Source: VAZQ01 sp963753575 (GTDB lineage Bacteria; Pseudomonadota; Alphaproteobacteria; Rhizobiales; Xanthobacteraceae). From it: a DNA stretch of 64,000 bases. How positions within the stretch are numbered: the stretch's first letter is position 1; the number at the start of each line of letters is the position of its first letter. Below the pieces are notes generated by a model that was given only the letters and a program-made list of their open reading frames with translations, did not search any database and was not told where the DNA came from. The stretch spans positions 248,001 through 312,000 of the forward strand of contig CAVWCR010000002.1 in assembly GCA_963753575.1 (NCBI GenBank), in the 5' to 3' direction. The translations under genes were made by a program, and so were the position numbers. Below, one piece after another: positions 38,506 through 47,592 of the stretch.

Positions 38506-39173
38506 ATGCGGTAAGCAAAGAGGTGCCGGAGCGCCAGGAGGTCGAGGCCCTCCTGCCGTGGCATGCCGCCGGCACGCTGAACCGTCGCGACCGGGAGCGC
38601 GTCGAGCGCGCGATTGCGGCCGACCACGAGCTTGCCCGTTGCTTGATGCTGGTCCGTGAGGAGCAGCAGGAGACGATCCACCTCAACGAGTCGCTGGGCG
38701 TGCCGTCGGCGCGCGCCATGGAGAAGCTGTTTGCCGCGATCGAGGCTGAGGGCGCCCAGGCGCCGGCCCGTCGTTCCTTTGATCTCGCCGGCCGCATTGC
38801 GGGGTTCCTGTCCAGCTTTTCGCCGCGTACGGTAGCGTACGCGGCCGCCGCCGCGACGGTCGCCCTGTTCCTGCAGGCTGCGGTGCTCACGAGCCTGGTG
38901 GTCAAGGATCAGCCGGGCGAGAACATTGAACTGGCATCGGCCAAGACGAATTCCAATTCCCACGCCGTCGTCCGCTTTTCTGCGCAAGCGACATCGTCCG
39001 AGATTGTCCGTTTCCTCAACGTCTATGGCGCTGAAGTCGTTGATGGTCCGACCAAGACCAGCTCATTCAAGATCCGTTTTGCCGGCAAGCCGTCCGAGGC
39101 CGACATCTTGAAGAATGTGCAGCGCATGCAGGCGGACACCAAGATGGTCGAATTCATTGCCCTGACGGAGTAA
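38502..39173 (+). CDS. Anti-sigma factor (single-pass membrane protein)
   Basis: A 223-residue protein partnered with the ECF sigma factor. The cytoplasmic N-terminus contains the anti-sigma-like VEALLPWHAAGTLNRRDRERVERAI segment without the Cys of a ZAS motif. A transmembrane helix spans about 109-132 (YAAAAATVALFLQAAVLTSLV), and the periplasmic C-terminal domain (about 145-223) forms a small alpha/beta fold. ATG at 38502 overlaps the sigma stop codon (ATGA), with AGAGG 6 nt upstream. Signal sensing probably occurs in the periplasmic part, perhaps with the downstream protease. Confidence 0.85.
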   Translation: MNAVSKEVPERQEVEALLPWHAAGTLNRRDRERVERAIAADHELARCLMLVREEQQETIHLNESLGVPSARAMEKLFAAIEAEGAQAPARRSFDLAGRIAGFLSSFSPRTVAYAAAAATVALFLQAAVLTSLVVKDQPGENIELASAKTNSNSHAVVRFSAQATSSEIVRFLNVYGAEVVDGPTKTSSFKIRFAGKPSEADILKNVQRMQADTKMVEFIALTE

Positions 39174-39265
39174 TTGTCCCGACGGACTAACTGCGCGGCA
39201 AGCACCGCGGAGGCTGCTGCAGAGTCGGTACCGTCGTTCGGTGCCCACGAGTTGGAGGCCTAATC

Positions 39266-40870
39266 ATGTTCCAAGTTCGCCCGTTGGCCAATCGGCGTAT
39301 CCGCCACTTCAGCTCAAATCTGTTCGCGTCCTCTGCGCTCGTGCTCGCGGCCGTGCTCCTCACGATATCGGCGTCGGTAGAGGCATCAGCGCAAGGCTTC
39401 AGGCTGCCGAGCGTGACATCCGGCGGCAACCATTGGAACAGAGGCAGAGTCCCGTCATATCGCCGACCCGGCGCGTCGATCCTGCGCAACAGGATCCCGG
39501 GCAGCGGCGTCAGCAAGCCGAATGGGGTGCGCGGCAAGCGCGGTAGTGGGCGCATCATTGTCAGGCATCGCCGCATCCATCATCCCAACTTCGCCGTCGG
39601 TACCGTCATTATCAGCCCCGGCGTTCCGTCGAATGGCGGGCCGCCTCCCAGGACAAGAATCTTGCGTCGCCCGGTTCCGAGCGCGCCGCCGCGCGTCGCC
39701 GATCCCAGCTATGTGCCGGACGAAGTGGTGGTCGAGCTTGCCGCCAACACCTCGGATCAGGCCGCGGAGGCCTTGGCCCGACGCTTCCGCCTGACACGCC
39801 TGGAATCGTTTGACTACCGGCTTGCCGGTACCAAGCTCTATCGATGGCGAATTTCCGATCGCCGGTCCGTGCCGGCCGTGGTTCGGGCGATTGAAGCCGA
39901 CGGCAGCGCCATATCGGTTACGCCGAACTACATCATGCACCTCAACGGCGAGCCGTCCGCGGCGGCGGATCGCTCCCCATTGGAACAATATTCGCTGGCA
40001 AAGCTGCAGTTGCCGCGGGCGCATATGCTGGCACGCGGCGGCAATGTCCTCATTGCGATTGTCGACGGTGGAGTCGACGTGTCGCATCCTGAATTGGCGG
40101 GCGTCGTCGTGGACACATTCGATGCGATCGGCCCGGACCACAAGGACAAGGATGACGTCGACACCCAGGCATATGCGCACGGGACCGCGGTGGCGGGCGC
40201 GATCGCTGCGCATGGCCGCTTGATGGGCACGGCGCCCGGAGCCCACATCCTTGCGGCGCGAGCGTTCGATCGCGGGCGCGACAGGTCGGAAGGATATGGC
40301 TTTGACGTCGTCAAGGCGATCGACTGGGCGGTGCTGCACGGCGCGCGCATTATCAATATGAGCTTCGCGGGCTCGCGCGATCCCAAGATCGAGCGCAGCC
40401 TCAAGCTCGCCCGAGAAAGGGGTGTCATCCTGGTGGCAGCGTCCGGCAACAAGGGCCCGCGCTCGGCGCCACTGTTCCCCGCGGCCGATCCGAACGTCAT
40501 CGCGGTGACGGCGACCGATGACGAAGACAACCTGTTCTCGATGGCCAACCGCGGCCGGTATATCGCGGTGGCGGCCCCTGGCGTCGAGTTGTTGCTGCCT
40601 GGCCTGCAGGGTACCTATCAAGAGGTTTCCGGAACCTCCTTTGCGTCAGCCGAGGTGGCCGGACTGGTGGCGCTCCTGGTCGAGCTCAATCCCGATCTCG
40701 GCCACGACGATGTCCGGCGCGTCCTGATGTCGACGGCCCGGGACCTCGGCCCGCGCGGCGTCGACCCGCAGTTCGGCGCCGGCTTGGTCGATGCCTACCG
40801 GGCGCTCATCTCGGTTGGGCCCGCCAAGGTCGGCTCTACGACCGTCGGCAGAGCCGCCCGCCCGAACTGA
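39266..40870 (+). CDS. Exported S8 (subtilisin-like) serine protease
   Basis: A 534-residue exported protease. The signal or anchor helix is about residues 18-43 (ending EASAQG), a basic Gly/Pro/Arg-rich region follows to about 145, then a propeptide-like segment (YVPDEVVVELAANTSDQAAEALARRF), then the catalytic domain from about 240. The triad is Asp267 (IVDGGVDVSHPEL), His305 (HGTAVAGAIAAHG) and Ser458 (GTSFASAEVAGLVALL). All three residues are present, so it should be active. It lies 92 nt after the anti-sigma gene and before a strong terminator, hence it is the third gene of a sigma/anti-sigma/protease unit. Confidence 0.93.
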   Translation: MFQVRPLANRRIRHFSSNLFASSALVLAAVLLTISASVEASAQGFRLPSVTSGGNHWNRGRVPSYRRPGASILRNRIPGSGVSKPNGVRGKRGSGRIIVRHRRIHHPNFAVGTVIISPGVPSNGGPPPRTRILRRPVPSAPPRVADPSYVPDEVVVELAANTSDQAAEALARRFRLTRLESFDYRLAGTKLYRWRISDRRSVPAVVRAIEADGSAISVTPNYIMHLNGEPSAAADRSPLEQYSLAKLQLPRAHMLARGGNVLIAIVDGGVDVSHPELAGVVVDTFDAIGPDHKDKDDVDTQAYAHGTAVAGAIAAHGRLMGTAPGAHILAARAFDRGRDRSEGYGFDVVKAIDWAVLHGARIINMSFAGSRDPKIERSLKLARERGVILVAASGNKGPRSAPLFPAADPNVIAVTATDDEDNLFSMANRGRYIAVAAPGVELLLPGLQGTYQEVSGTSFASAEVAGLVALLVELNPDLGHDDVRRVLMSTARDLGPRGVDPQFGAGLVDAYRALISVGPAKVGSTTVGRAARPN

Positions 40871-41059
40871 TTCCGTCGGTCTTTCAGTACCTTGCTGAGA
40901 ATCAGGAGAGCGGGAGGAGGCTCGAAAATTTCTTAAGAGAGTGTTGAACCTTTTTGGCTGCCGCCGCGACCAATGGCTGAACGGGCTAGAAAACCCTCCA
41001 AGTTGCACAGCCCCCGATCGGCGCTCCCGCCCCCCGATCCCCTGCGCCGATCCAAGTGA

Positions 41060-41099
41060 CCCGCCCGGCTCACCCCACCGGGCGGGTTTTCTTTTTTTG
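41060..41099 (+). terminator. Strong intrinsic terminator after the protease gene
   Basis: CCCGCCCGG and CCGGGCGGG form a 9-bp perfect stem with a 9-nt loop, followed by TTTTCTTTTTTT. It ends the plus-strand ECF sigma - anti-sigma - protease unit. The 416-nt gap from 40871 to 41286 holds nothing else that I can identify. Confidence 0.92.
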
Positions 41100-41286
41100 T
41101 TTCCGAGCCTTCAGGAAGGGCGAGTCAAAACGGCTCAAATCGAGTAGCTTGCGAAAATTGATTCGAAAAGTAGGGCCTTGGAGCCCGAGTAGCGTGTACA
41201 GCACGAGTTTGTAGACACGCTGCGGTTGCAGTCACGGCCGCGGGACAACACAAGGAAACCGGTTCCTCCGGTTCCGCGGCATAGGC

Positions 41287-41559
41287 ATGTTCGACAGCAA
41301 TACACTTCGACGATTCAACAAGACCGCCGAGAAATGGCGGGATCTCGCCGAGAAGCGACGCCTGCACTTCGAGGAGCTCCACCAGAGTGGGCGCTGGAAG
41401 TACTACTACACCGAGTCGGTATTTTATCGGAGGCTGAGCAAGGCGGCCGAGCTCGTTGATATCTGGGACCCCGTCCTGCCAGCGGAGCAGGTGGAGCCGA
41501 GCCCATTACCTGCGAGCACCATCCGCACCATGTCCGCGCGGCGTCGGAGTGCGGCCTGA
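41287..41559 (+). CDS. TIGR03809-like small protein
   Basis: A 90-residue soluble protein with the pattern EKWRDLAEKRRLHFEELHQS-GRW-YYY-E-VFYRRL ... W, which I associate with the TIGR03809 family of uncharacterised proteins found in Bradyrhizobium and relatives. The N-terminus is helical with many charges, the last 30 residues (from LPAEQVEPS) are low-complexity and non-conserved. The function is unknown. It is a single gene after the terminator at 41099; no strong ribosome-binding site was seen. Confidence 0.65.
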   Translation: MFDSNTLRRFNKTAEKWRDLAEKRRLHFEELHQSGRWKYYYTESVFYRRLSKAAELVDIWDPVLPAEQVEPSPLPASTIRTMSARRRSAA

Positions 41560-41637
41560 TCCGGCGGCGCCCCGCTTGTGGCCGCGCCGCTGCTCCCTAT
41601 GATCTGGCGCAGTCGCAACCTGGACCCCGCAATCAGC

Positions 41638-42735
41638 ATGAGTGCCCTGTTCTCGCCGATAAAGCTCGCCGACCTCGAGCTCGCCAACCGCATCGTGGTC
41701 TCCCCCATGTGCCAGTATTCGGCCAACGATGGCGTCGCCTCCGACTGGCACATCACCCATCTCGGCATGCTCGCCAATTCCGGTGCCGGCCTTGTCGTTG
41801 CCGAGATGACCGACGTGGAGCGGCACGGCCGCATCAGCCACGGCTGCCTCGGACTTTATTCGGATGCATGCGAGGCGGCGCTCGAACGCGTCGTCGCCCA
41901 TTGCCATCGTATCGGAACCGCCAAGATCGCGGTGCAGCTCGCGCATGCCGGCCGTAAAGGCTCCGCACGCATGCCGTGGGAGGGCAGGGGGCTCGGTACC
42001 GCGGCGCCTGATTCCTGGCAGACGATTGCGCCGTCGGCCGTTGCGTTCGGCGCCGATTGGGCGACGCCACGCGCCATGACGCACGAGGACATCGAGCGCG
42101 TGCGCGAGGCGTTTGCGGCGGCGGCGCACCGCGCGGTGCGCGCAGGCTTCGACGCCATCGAGATGCACATGGCGCACGGTTATCTCATTCACAGCTTCGT
42201 CTCGCCGCTTTCCAACAAACGCAACGACGACTATGGCGGCACGCTCGAAGGCCGCATGCGCTTTCCGCTCGAGGTCGCGCGTGCGGTGCGTGTGGCAGTG
42301 CCCAAAGGCATGCCGGTTGGCGCGCGCATCACCGGCACCGATTGGGTTGACGGCGGTCTCACCGGCGACGACGCGGTCGTGTTCGCGGGGGCGCTCAAGG
42401 CCGAGGGGCTCGACTATGTCGACGTCTCCTCAGGCGCGATCACGGCCGAGGCGCAGCGCGCACCGACGCCCGGCTTCAATGTTCCGTTTGCCGAGAAGGT
42501 CAAGCGCGAAACCAGCATCGCGACCCGCACTGTCGGATTGATCGCGACGCCGAAGCAGGCCGAAGCCATCGTGGCCGAGGGCAAGGCCGACATGGTGGCG
42601 CTGGCGCGCGCTTTCCTCGACGATCCGCACTGGGGCTGGCATGCCGCTGCCGCACTCGGCGCCGATGTGGCGCGGCCGAAGCAGTACCTGCGCGCCGCTC
42701 CGAAGACGTGGCCGGGCGCAAGCTATCGGGATTAG
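41638..42735 (+). CDS. Old yellow enzyme-family NADH:flavin oxidoreductase (YqjM type)
   Basis: A 365-residue FMN-dependent TIM-barrel enzyme. It begins at the family start LFSPIKLADLELANRIVVSPMCQYSA, where the Cys of PMCQYS tunes the flavin in YqjM-type enzymes. Further landmarks are VQLAHAGRKGS, the active-site MHMAHGYLIHSFVSPLSNKR and the ARAFLDDPHW end phrase. It reduces activated C=C bonds of enones or nitro compounds with NAD(P)H; the natural substrate is unknown. An in-frame ATG at 41599 would add 13 non-conserved residues. It is followed by a DMT transporter 33 nt downstream. Confidence 0.93.
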   Translation: MSALFSPIKLADLELANRIVVSPMCQYSANDGVASDWHITHLGMLANSGAGLVVAEMTDVERHGRISHGCLGLYSDACEAALERVVAHCHRIGTAKIAVQLAHAGRKGSARMPWEGRGLGTAAPDSWQTIAPSAVAFGADWATPRAMTHEDIERVREAFAAAAHRAVRAGFDAIEMHMAHGYLIHSFVSPLSNKRNDDYGGTLEGRMRFPLEVARAVRVAVPKGMPVGARITGTDWVDGGLTGDDAVVFAGALKAEGLDYVDVSSGAITAEAQRAPTPGFNVPFAEKVKRETSIATRTVGLIATPKQAEAIVAEGKADMVALARAFLDDPHWGWHAAAALGADVARPKQYLRAAPKTWPGASYRD

Positions 42736-42768
42736 CCGACGCCGCGTGGGGCGAGCGAGACTGCTTTT

Positions 42769-43614
42769 ATGGACTCGCTCGTCTTCGCCGCCGTGCTGTT
42801 CGCCGCCGCCTGTCATGCCGGCTGGAACGCCAGCATCAAGCGCGGGTCGGATCCGTTGGCGTCAACGGTCGCGATCTCGCTCGGCGCCGCGCTGGTGTCG
42901 CTCGTGGTCCTGCCCGTGGTCGGGCTGCCGGTGCGGGCCGCCTGGCCATGGCTGATCGCGTCGGTTGTGATCCATCTCGTCTATTTCGCGGCGCTGATTG
43001 AGAGTTATCGCTCAGGCGACATGGGGCAGGTCTATCCGATCGCCCGCGGTGCGGCGCCGCTGATGACCGCGACCGCCACGACCGCGTTGATCGGCGAGCG
43101 CCTGGGCCTTGCCGGCTGGCTCGGCATCGCGCTCCTGGCTGCGGGCGTGCTGCTCCTCTCGCTGCGCGGCGGCCGCGATCTCGCGCGGCTCGACCGCCGC
43201 GCGGTGGGCTTTGCGTTGCTGACGGCCGTGAACATTTGCGCCTATTCGGTGGTCGATGGCGTTGGCGCGCGGCTTGCCGGCTCCGCCAACGCCTATTCGG
43301 TTGCGCTGTTCATCGGCATCGGCCCGGTGATGGCGCTCTACGCGTTGGCGCGCAGTGGCGCCAAGGCGGCCAGTGATGCGAGGCGATTGTGGCTGACCGG
43401 GCTTGCCGGTGGCGCATTGCAGCTCGGCTCCTACGGCATTGTGATCTGGGCCATGACGCTCGCGCCGATCGCGATCGTGGCGGCGCTGCGTGAAACGAGC
43501 GTCCTGTTCGGAGCCCTGATCGCGGTCGTCGTGGTCAGGGAGCCTCTGCGCCCCGGCCGCATCGTGGCGGCGCTGCTGATCGTTGCCGGGCTTGCGCTGA
43601 TCCGTCTTTATTGA
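42769..43614 (+). CDS. EamA/DMT-family transporter
   Basis: A 281-residue inner-membrane protein with ten predicted helices in two EamA repeats. Each repeat ends with a short hydrophobic hairpin (AAPLMTATATTALIGERLGLAGWLGIALLAAGVLLL in the first, VLFGALIAVVVVREPLRPGRIVAALLIVAGLALI in the second). Members export amino acids, nucleosides or other metabolites. It is probably co-transcribed with the old yellow enzyme. The last 7 nt overlap the convergent glycosyltransferase gene. Confidence 0.9.
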   Translation: MDSLVFAAVLFAAACHAGWNASIKRGSDPLASTVAISLGAALVSLVVLPVVGLPVRAAWPWLIASVVIHLVYFAALIESYRSGDMGQVYPIARGAAPLMTATATTALIGERLGLAGWLGIALLAAGVLLLSLRGGRDLARLDRRAVGFALLTAVNICAYSVVDGVGARLAGSANAYSVALFIGIGPVMALYALARSGAKAASDARRLWLTGLAGGALQLGSYGIVIWAMTLAPIAIVAALRETSVLFGALIAVVVVREPLRPGRIVAALLIVAGLALIRLY

Positions 43615-44306
43615 GTGCCGAACGCCGCGCGGTGACGCTCGGCGAGGTCGGCCGGGTCGGCACCAAACGCATACGCAAGCCGCAGCCGCACCATGAGCGC
43701 AATCGTCGGCAGCACGCCACCGGTGGTGTCGAGCCGCCGGGTGGAGACAGTGACGCGTTGCGGCAGGCAGAGCGGGCCGCTGATCTGCTTCAGGCGCTTG
43801 CAGAGCGCGACGTTCTCCATCAGCGGGATCGCCGGAAAGCCGCCTGCCGCCCGGAAGGCGTCGCGCTTGACAAAGATCGCCTGGTCGCCGCTGGCGATGC
43901 CGGTGATCCACGAGCGCAGATTCAGGAGCAGCGCGAGCAAAGAGAGCGGCACGCTGCGATGCTCGAACTTGAGGCCGAAGCAGCCCCAGGCGCGGCCCGA
44001 ATCGGCAAGTCCGTCGAGGATGAGGTACTCGGCCTCGTGCGGCAGTCGCGCGTCGGCATTGAGGAACAGAAGCGAATCGCCCGATGCCTTCTCGGCGCCG
44101 GCGTTCATCTGCGCGGCGCGTCCGCCCGCCGCCATCACCACCACGTCGGCGCGCAGCCGGGCGCGCTGCACGGTCGCGTCGCGGCTGCCGCCGTCGACCA
44201 CAATCAACTCGGCTCCGAGCGCGCGCAGGTCGGCGAGCGCGTCAAGCGTCGCGGCGATCTGCTCGCCTTCGTCGCGTACCGGAATGATGATGGAGAGACG
44301 ACGCAT
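43608..44306 (-). CDS. TIGR04283-family glycosyltransferase (family 2)
   Basis: A 232-residue GT2-type transferase: LSIIIPVRDEGEQI start, VVDGGSRDAT nucleotide-binding segment, GRAAQMNAGAEKASGDSLLFLNAD, and FVKRDAFRAAGGFP. The GRAxQMNxGA phrase is typical of TIGR04283, a family named for an arsenosugar-biosynthesis context; no ars genes are present here, so that role should not be assumed. It starts 22 nt after the DUF3750 gene and probably forms a unit with it. Its 3' end overlaps the convergent transporter gene by 7 nt. Confidence 0.87.
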   Translation of the reverse strand: MRRLSIIIPVRDEGEQIAATLDALADLRALGAELIVVDGGSRDATVQRARLRADVVVMAAGGRAAQMNAGAEKASGDSLLFLNADARLPHEAEYLILDGLADSGRAWGCFGLKFEHRSVPLSLLALLLNLRSWITGIASGDQAIFVKRDAFRAAGGFPAIPLMENVALCKRLKQISGPLCLPQRVTVSTRRLDTTGGVLPTIALMVRLRLAYAFGADPADLAERHRAAFGTQ

Positions 44307-44328
44307 CGTGCGCAGCGGCAGGGCGTCG

Positions 44329-45105
44329 TCAGCGCGCGGACAAAGGCGCTGCGAGCGCCGTGCCGTCGGGCAGGCCGAGGCGGCCGAAGCCCGGCAGCTT
44401 CACGCCCGGGTGGCGCAGGTCAAGCCCGGTGACGAGGCCGAGGAAGTTGATCTCGATGCCTTCGACCCATCCGGCTTTCACGCCCAGAAGCCCCCACAAG
44501 GACGCCTCGACGCCCGTGCCGCTGTCGGAAAGTCCCGCATACGGATAGGTGCGGAAGTCCTTGCCGACCGCGTTGGGCGGCAGCGTCACGCCAAGCTCGG
44601 GCACCGCGCGCAGCACGCTCGCCACGAATGTGTTGCTGTTCGGTCCCGGCCAGACGCGATAGTCGCCAAACATATTGTAGTGATACTGCGCGATCGCGGC
44701 CTTCACTTTCGGGATCAGCGCAACCGCCTGCGGGCCGCGCACGTCGACCAGCACGCGCGGCGTGTTGCCGAACCAGCGTCCGTCCGGCACCCAGTTGTTC
44801 ATGCGCACCGGCTGGCCCCAGCCGACCACGTCGTAGCGGCTCCAGCTCGTCGCGTTTTGCGGCTTGAACACGATCCAGCTATGAACCGCAAAAATTCCCT
44901 TCCAGCGGCCGGTGCGGCCGGTGAAGACGAGAAGCCGCGCGTTCTTGTCGGCGCTCGCGGGCGGCAGCATGCCGGTGCTCGACCAGTCGGCTTCGCGAAA
45001 ACTTGTCGCGTGCTCCCTGGTGGAATAGAGCGCCGCGTGCACCGCGAGCGGAAACAGGAACAGGACGAGGATGGTGGTCAGCACTTTTCGGATCGGGCGT
45101 CGCAT
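44329..45105 (-). CDS. DUF3750 domain-containing exported protein
   Basis: A 258-residue protein with an N-terminal signal or membrane helix (about 8-25, LTTILVLFLFPLAVHAAL) and a periplasmic DUF3750 domain. Recognisable blocks are ARLLVFTGRTGRWKGIFAVH, SWIVFKP, WSRYDVVGWGQPVR, NTFVASVLRAVPELGVTLPP and KDFRTYPYAGLSDSGTGVE. A conserved His/Asn/Ser-rich centre suggests an enzyme with a papain- or NlpC-like fold, but this is a guess. The function is unknown. It heads a two-gene unit with the glycosyltransferase. Confidence 0.83.
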   Translation of the reverse strand: MRRPIRKVLTTILVLFLFPLAVHAALYSTREHATSFREADWSSTGMLPPASADKNARLLVFTGRTGRWKGIFAVHSWIVFKPQNATSWSRYDVVGWGQPVRMNNWVPDGRWFGNTPRVLVDVRGPQAVALIPKVKAAIAQYHYNMFGDYRVWPGPNSNTFVASVLRAVPELGVTLPPNAVGKDFRTYPYAGLSDSGTGVEASLWGLLGVKAGWVEGIEINFLGLVTGLDLRHPGVKLPGFGRLGLPDGTALAAPLSAR

Positions 45106-45224
45106 GGAATCGATATTGTGGAAGGTGATGGGACCGGAATATGGCGACTGGGACCGTGTCGCGCAAATGGCGTGCTATGTTGTCGCACATGAACAAACCG
45201 CAATGTTGCGGACGCGGGTGACGC

Positions 45225-46232
45225 ATGGCCAATCCCGTTCTGGTTGAGGTGTTGCGCGGCCCACTCGTGGAGAGCCGCCATTGCGGCGCGGTTGCGGTCA
45301 TGGATGCGGACGGCGCGTGCGTTCTGGCGCTCGGCGATGTCGATCGCCCGGTGTTTCCGCGCTCCGCCGTGAAGGCCCTGCAGGCACTGCCGCTGATCGA
45401 GACGGGCGCTGCCGATCGCTATGGGCTCGTCGACGAGGAACTGGCGCTGGCTTGTGCGTCCCATGGCGGCGAGCCCGGTCACGTGGCGACCGCGGCATCG
45501 ATGCTCAAGCGCGCAGGCCTCGATGCTGCGGCATTGCGTTGCGGCGCGCACCCACCGATGCATCAACCCTCCGCGCTGGCGCTCTGTCGTTCTGGCGCCG
45601 AGCCGTCGGCGCTGCACAACAACTGCTCCGGCAAGCACGCGGGCTTTCTCTGCCTCGCCTGCGCGCTCGGTGCCGACCCGCACGGCTATATCGAGCCCGA
45701 TCAGCCGGTGCAGCGCGAGGTCAAGGCGGCGATCGAGGGCATGACATCCTTTCCGCTCACCGATGAGCGCCGCGCCACCGACGGCTGTTCGGTGCCGACC
45801 TGGGCGGTGCCGCTCAAGCATATCGCGCTTGCCTTCGCGCGCCTCGGCACCGGGCGTGGTCTCGCGCCCGAGCGGGCCAAGGCGGCGGCGCGGCTGCGTG
45901 CGGCCTGTGCGGCGCATCCCTGGTATGTCGCCGGCACCGGGCGTTTCTGCACCGAAGTGATGCAACGGCTCGGCGCGCGCGCCTTTGTCAAGGTCGGCGC
46001 TGAGGGCGTCTACTGCGGCGCGCTGCCGGAGGTTGGTCTCGGCATCGCGGTGAAGTGCGACGACGGCGGCGGCCGCGCGGCCGAGGTGGCGATGGCGGCG
46101 CTGATCGCGCGCTTCGGCGCGCTGAGCGAGGCCGAGCGCGCGGCGCTCGATCGGTTCGTGCGCCCGGTGTTGCGCAACTGGAACCGCATCGCGATCGGGG
46201 CGCTGCGGCCGAGCGACGTCCTGACTGTCTAG
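45225..46232 (+). CDS. L-asparaginase, Rhizobium etli type (class 3)
   Basis: A 335-residue enzyme of the AnsA/ReAII-type asparaginase II family, distinct from the E. coli type. Conserved blocks are VDRPVFPRSAVKALQALPL (expected nucleophile Ser and Lys in RSAVK), ACASHGGEPGHV, HNNCSGKHAGFL and DGCSVPTWAVPL. The Cys in NNCSGKH and the Lys correspond to the zinc- and active-site residues described for the Rhizobium enzyme. It hydrolyses L-asparagine to aspartate and ammonium in the cytoplasm. It is a single gene, facing the TIGR03808 gene with 1 nt between stop codons. Confidence 0.92.
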   Translation: MANPVLVEVLRGPLVESRHCGAVAVMDADGACVLALGDVDRPVFPRSAVKALQALPLIETGAADRYGLVDEELALACASHGGEPGHVATAASMLKRAGLDAAALRCGAHPPMHQPSALALCRSGAEPSALHNNCSGKHAGFLCLACALGADPHGYIEPDQPVQREVKAAIEGMTSFPLTDERRATDGCSVPTWAVPLKHIALAFARLGTGRGLAPERAKAAARLRAACAAHPWYVAGTGRFCTEVMQRLGARAFVKVGAEGVYCGALPEVGLGIAVKCDDGGGRAAEVAMAALIARFGALSEAERAALDRFVRPVLRNWNRIAIGALRPSDVLTV

Positions 46233-46233
46233 T

Positions 46234-47580
46234 TCACCGCACGCGATTCCCGCTGATCGACAGGTTTGCATATTTCTCCCCGCCGCCTTTCATCAGGTCG
46301 CCGGTGACGATCCGCCGTCGGTCCATGCCGATGATCGCGCCACGCGCCACCTCGGCGATGATGTTGTTGGCGATCAGCGCGTGGCCGGCGCCACTCGACA
46401 CCGAGACCGCGATGCCGATGTCGGCGCGCCGCACCACATTGCCGGTCGCCGCGACGTCGCGCAGGTATTTCCCGAAGCCGAGCACGAGGCCGGCGAACGG
46501 CGCGTTCTCGATGACATTGCCGGTGATGGCGGCGTCGGCTTCCGCCGCAATCCCGATGCCGGCGCCGTCGCCCGCGTCGGTACCCTCCGGGCGCTTCGGA
46601 AACAGGTTGCGGATGATGTTGCCCTGGATCGCCGCGAGCCGGCCGCCCTGGTTGAAGTTCGTCACGGAGACGCCGATCGCGGCGCCGTCGACCGTGTTGT
46701 TCGCAATCAGCGCGCCCTCGAAGCCGAACTCCGAATAGAGCGCGACCTCGCGCGCGTTGCTGACGGCGTTGCCCTCGATATGGATGTTGGAGGCGGCGTT
46801 GCCGCGCACGGCCGAGAACGCGCAGTCATCGATGCGGTTGCCGCGCACGATCACGTTGCCGGCGCGAAACACGTTGATGGCGTTGCCGTACTGGCCGGAG
46901 CCGCCGGAGCGGTTGGCGATGCGGGTGATGCGGTTGTCGGTCACGATGGTGCCGTCGTCGCCCGGCTGCGAGCGCCAGACCTGGATGCCGTTGTCGCCGG
47001 CGCCCGCGATGATGTTGCGCGCGATCAGGAGCCCGCGCGCGTCGAGCGAATGGATGGCAGCGTCGAGTGCGTCCGCAATCGTGATGTCGCTCACCTGGCC
47101 ATCGACCGCCACGCAGTGGATGGCGTTGCCGCCCGCGTTCACGATCTCGCAGTCGCTGATTTGGATGCGGCGCGCATTGTCGAGATGGACGAGGCCGCGG
47201 CGCTGTGGCAGCGGGCGTCGGAGCCCGTCGAGCAAGAGACCTTTGATTGTGATGCGCTCTGCCTTCTCGGCTGCCAGCAACGAAGGTCCATCAGCGAACA
47301 TGAGCCGCGTCGCACCCCGCACACCGAGAAGCTGCGCGCCCGCGGGCAGACGGATGTTGCCTACGCGGTAGACGCCCGGCGCCAGCGCAAGCGGCGCATT
47401 CGCGCGTGATGCTTCCTCGATCGCATGCTGCAGCACGTGGCTCTGGTCGTCCGGACTGCCCGGGCGCAGACCGAATTGCGCCGCGTCGAGCCCGAGCGCC
47501 GAGATCGGCGCGGCGCGGGCTGGGACGGAGAGCGCGCTGGCGGCAGCGAGCGCGACGAAGTGACGGCGACTAATGGTCAT
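46234..47580 (-). CDS. TIGR03808-type Tat-exported parallel-beta-helix protein
   Basis: A 448-residue protein with a Tat signal at the extreme N-terminus (ISRRHFVALAAASALSVPARA) and repeated parallel beta-helix turns of about 22-25 residues (GNVIENAPFAGLVLG, GNVVRRADIGIAVS, NNIIAEVARGAIIG). This matches TIGR03808, a Rhizobiales family of twin-arginine-exported repeat proteins of unknown function; pectate-lyase-like polysaccharide binding is plausible. The ATG at 47580 starts the Tat signal; the longer open frame upstream runs into an inverted repeat and is not coding. Confidence 0.88.
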   Translation of the reverse strand: MTISRRHFVALAAASALSVPARAAPISALGLDAAQFGLRPGSPDDQSHVLQHAIEEASRANAPLALAPGVYRVGNIRLPAGAQLLGVRGATRLMFADGPSLLAAEKAERITIKGLLLDGLRRPLPQRRGLVHLDNARRIQISDCEIVNAGGNAIHCVAVDGQVSDITIADALDAAIHSLDARGLLIARNIIAGAGDNGIQVWRSQPGDDGTIVTDNRITRIANRSGGSGQYGNAINVFRAGNVIVRGNRIDDCAFSAVRGNAASNIHIEGNAVSNAREVALYSEFGFEGALIANNTVDGAAIGVSVTNFNQGGRLAAIQGNIIRNLFPKRPEGTDAGDGAGIGIAAEADAAITGNVIENAPFAGLVLGFGKYLRDVAATGNVVRRADIGIAVSVSSGAGHALIANNIIAEVARGAIIGMDRRRIVTGDLMKGGGEKYANLSISGNRVR

Positions 47581-47592
47581 GTTTCTTTCTCT

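Noticed and set aside
43608..44306. Role in arsenosugar synthesis for the TIGR04283-type glycosyltransferase
   Set aside because: No arsenic genes accompany it; the family name alone does not support the function.
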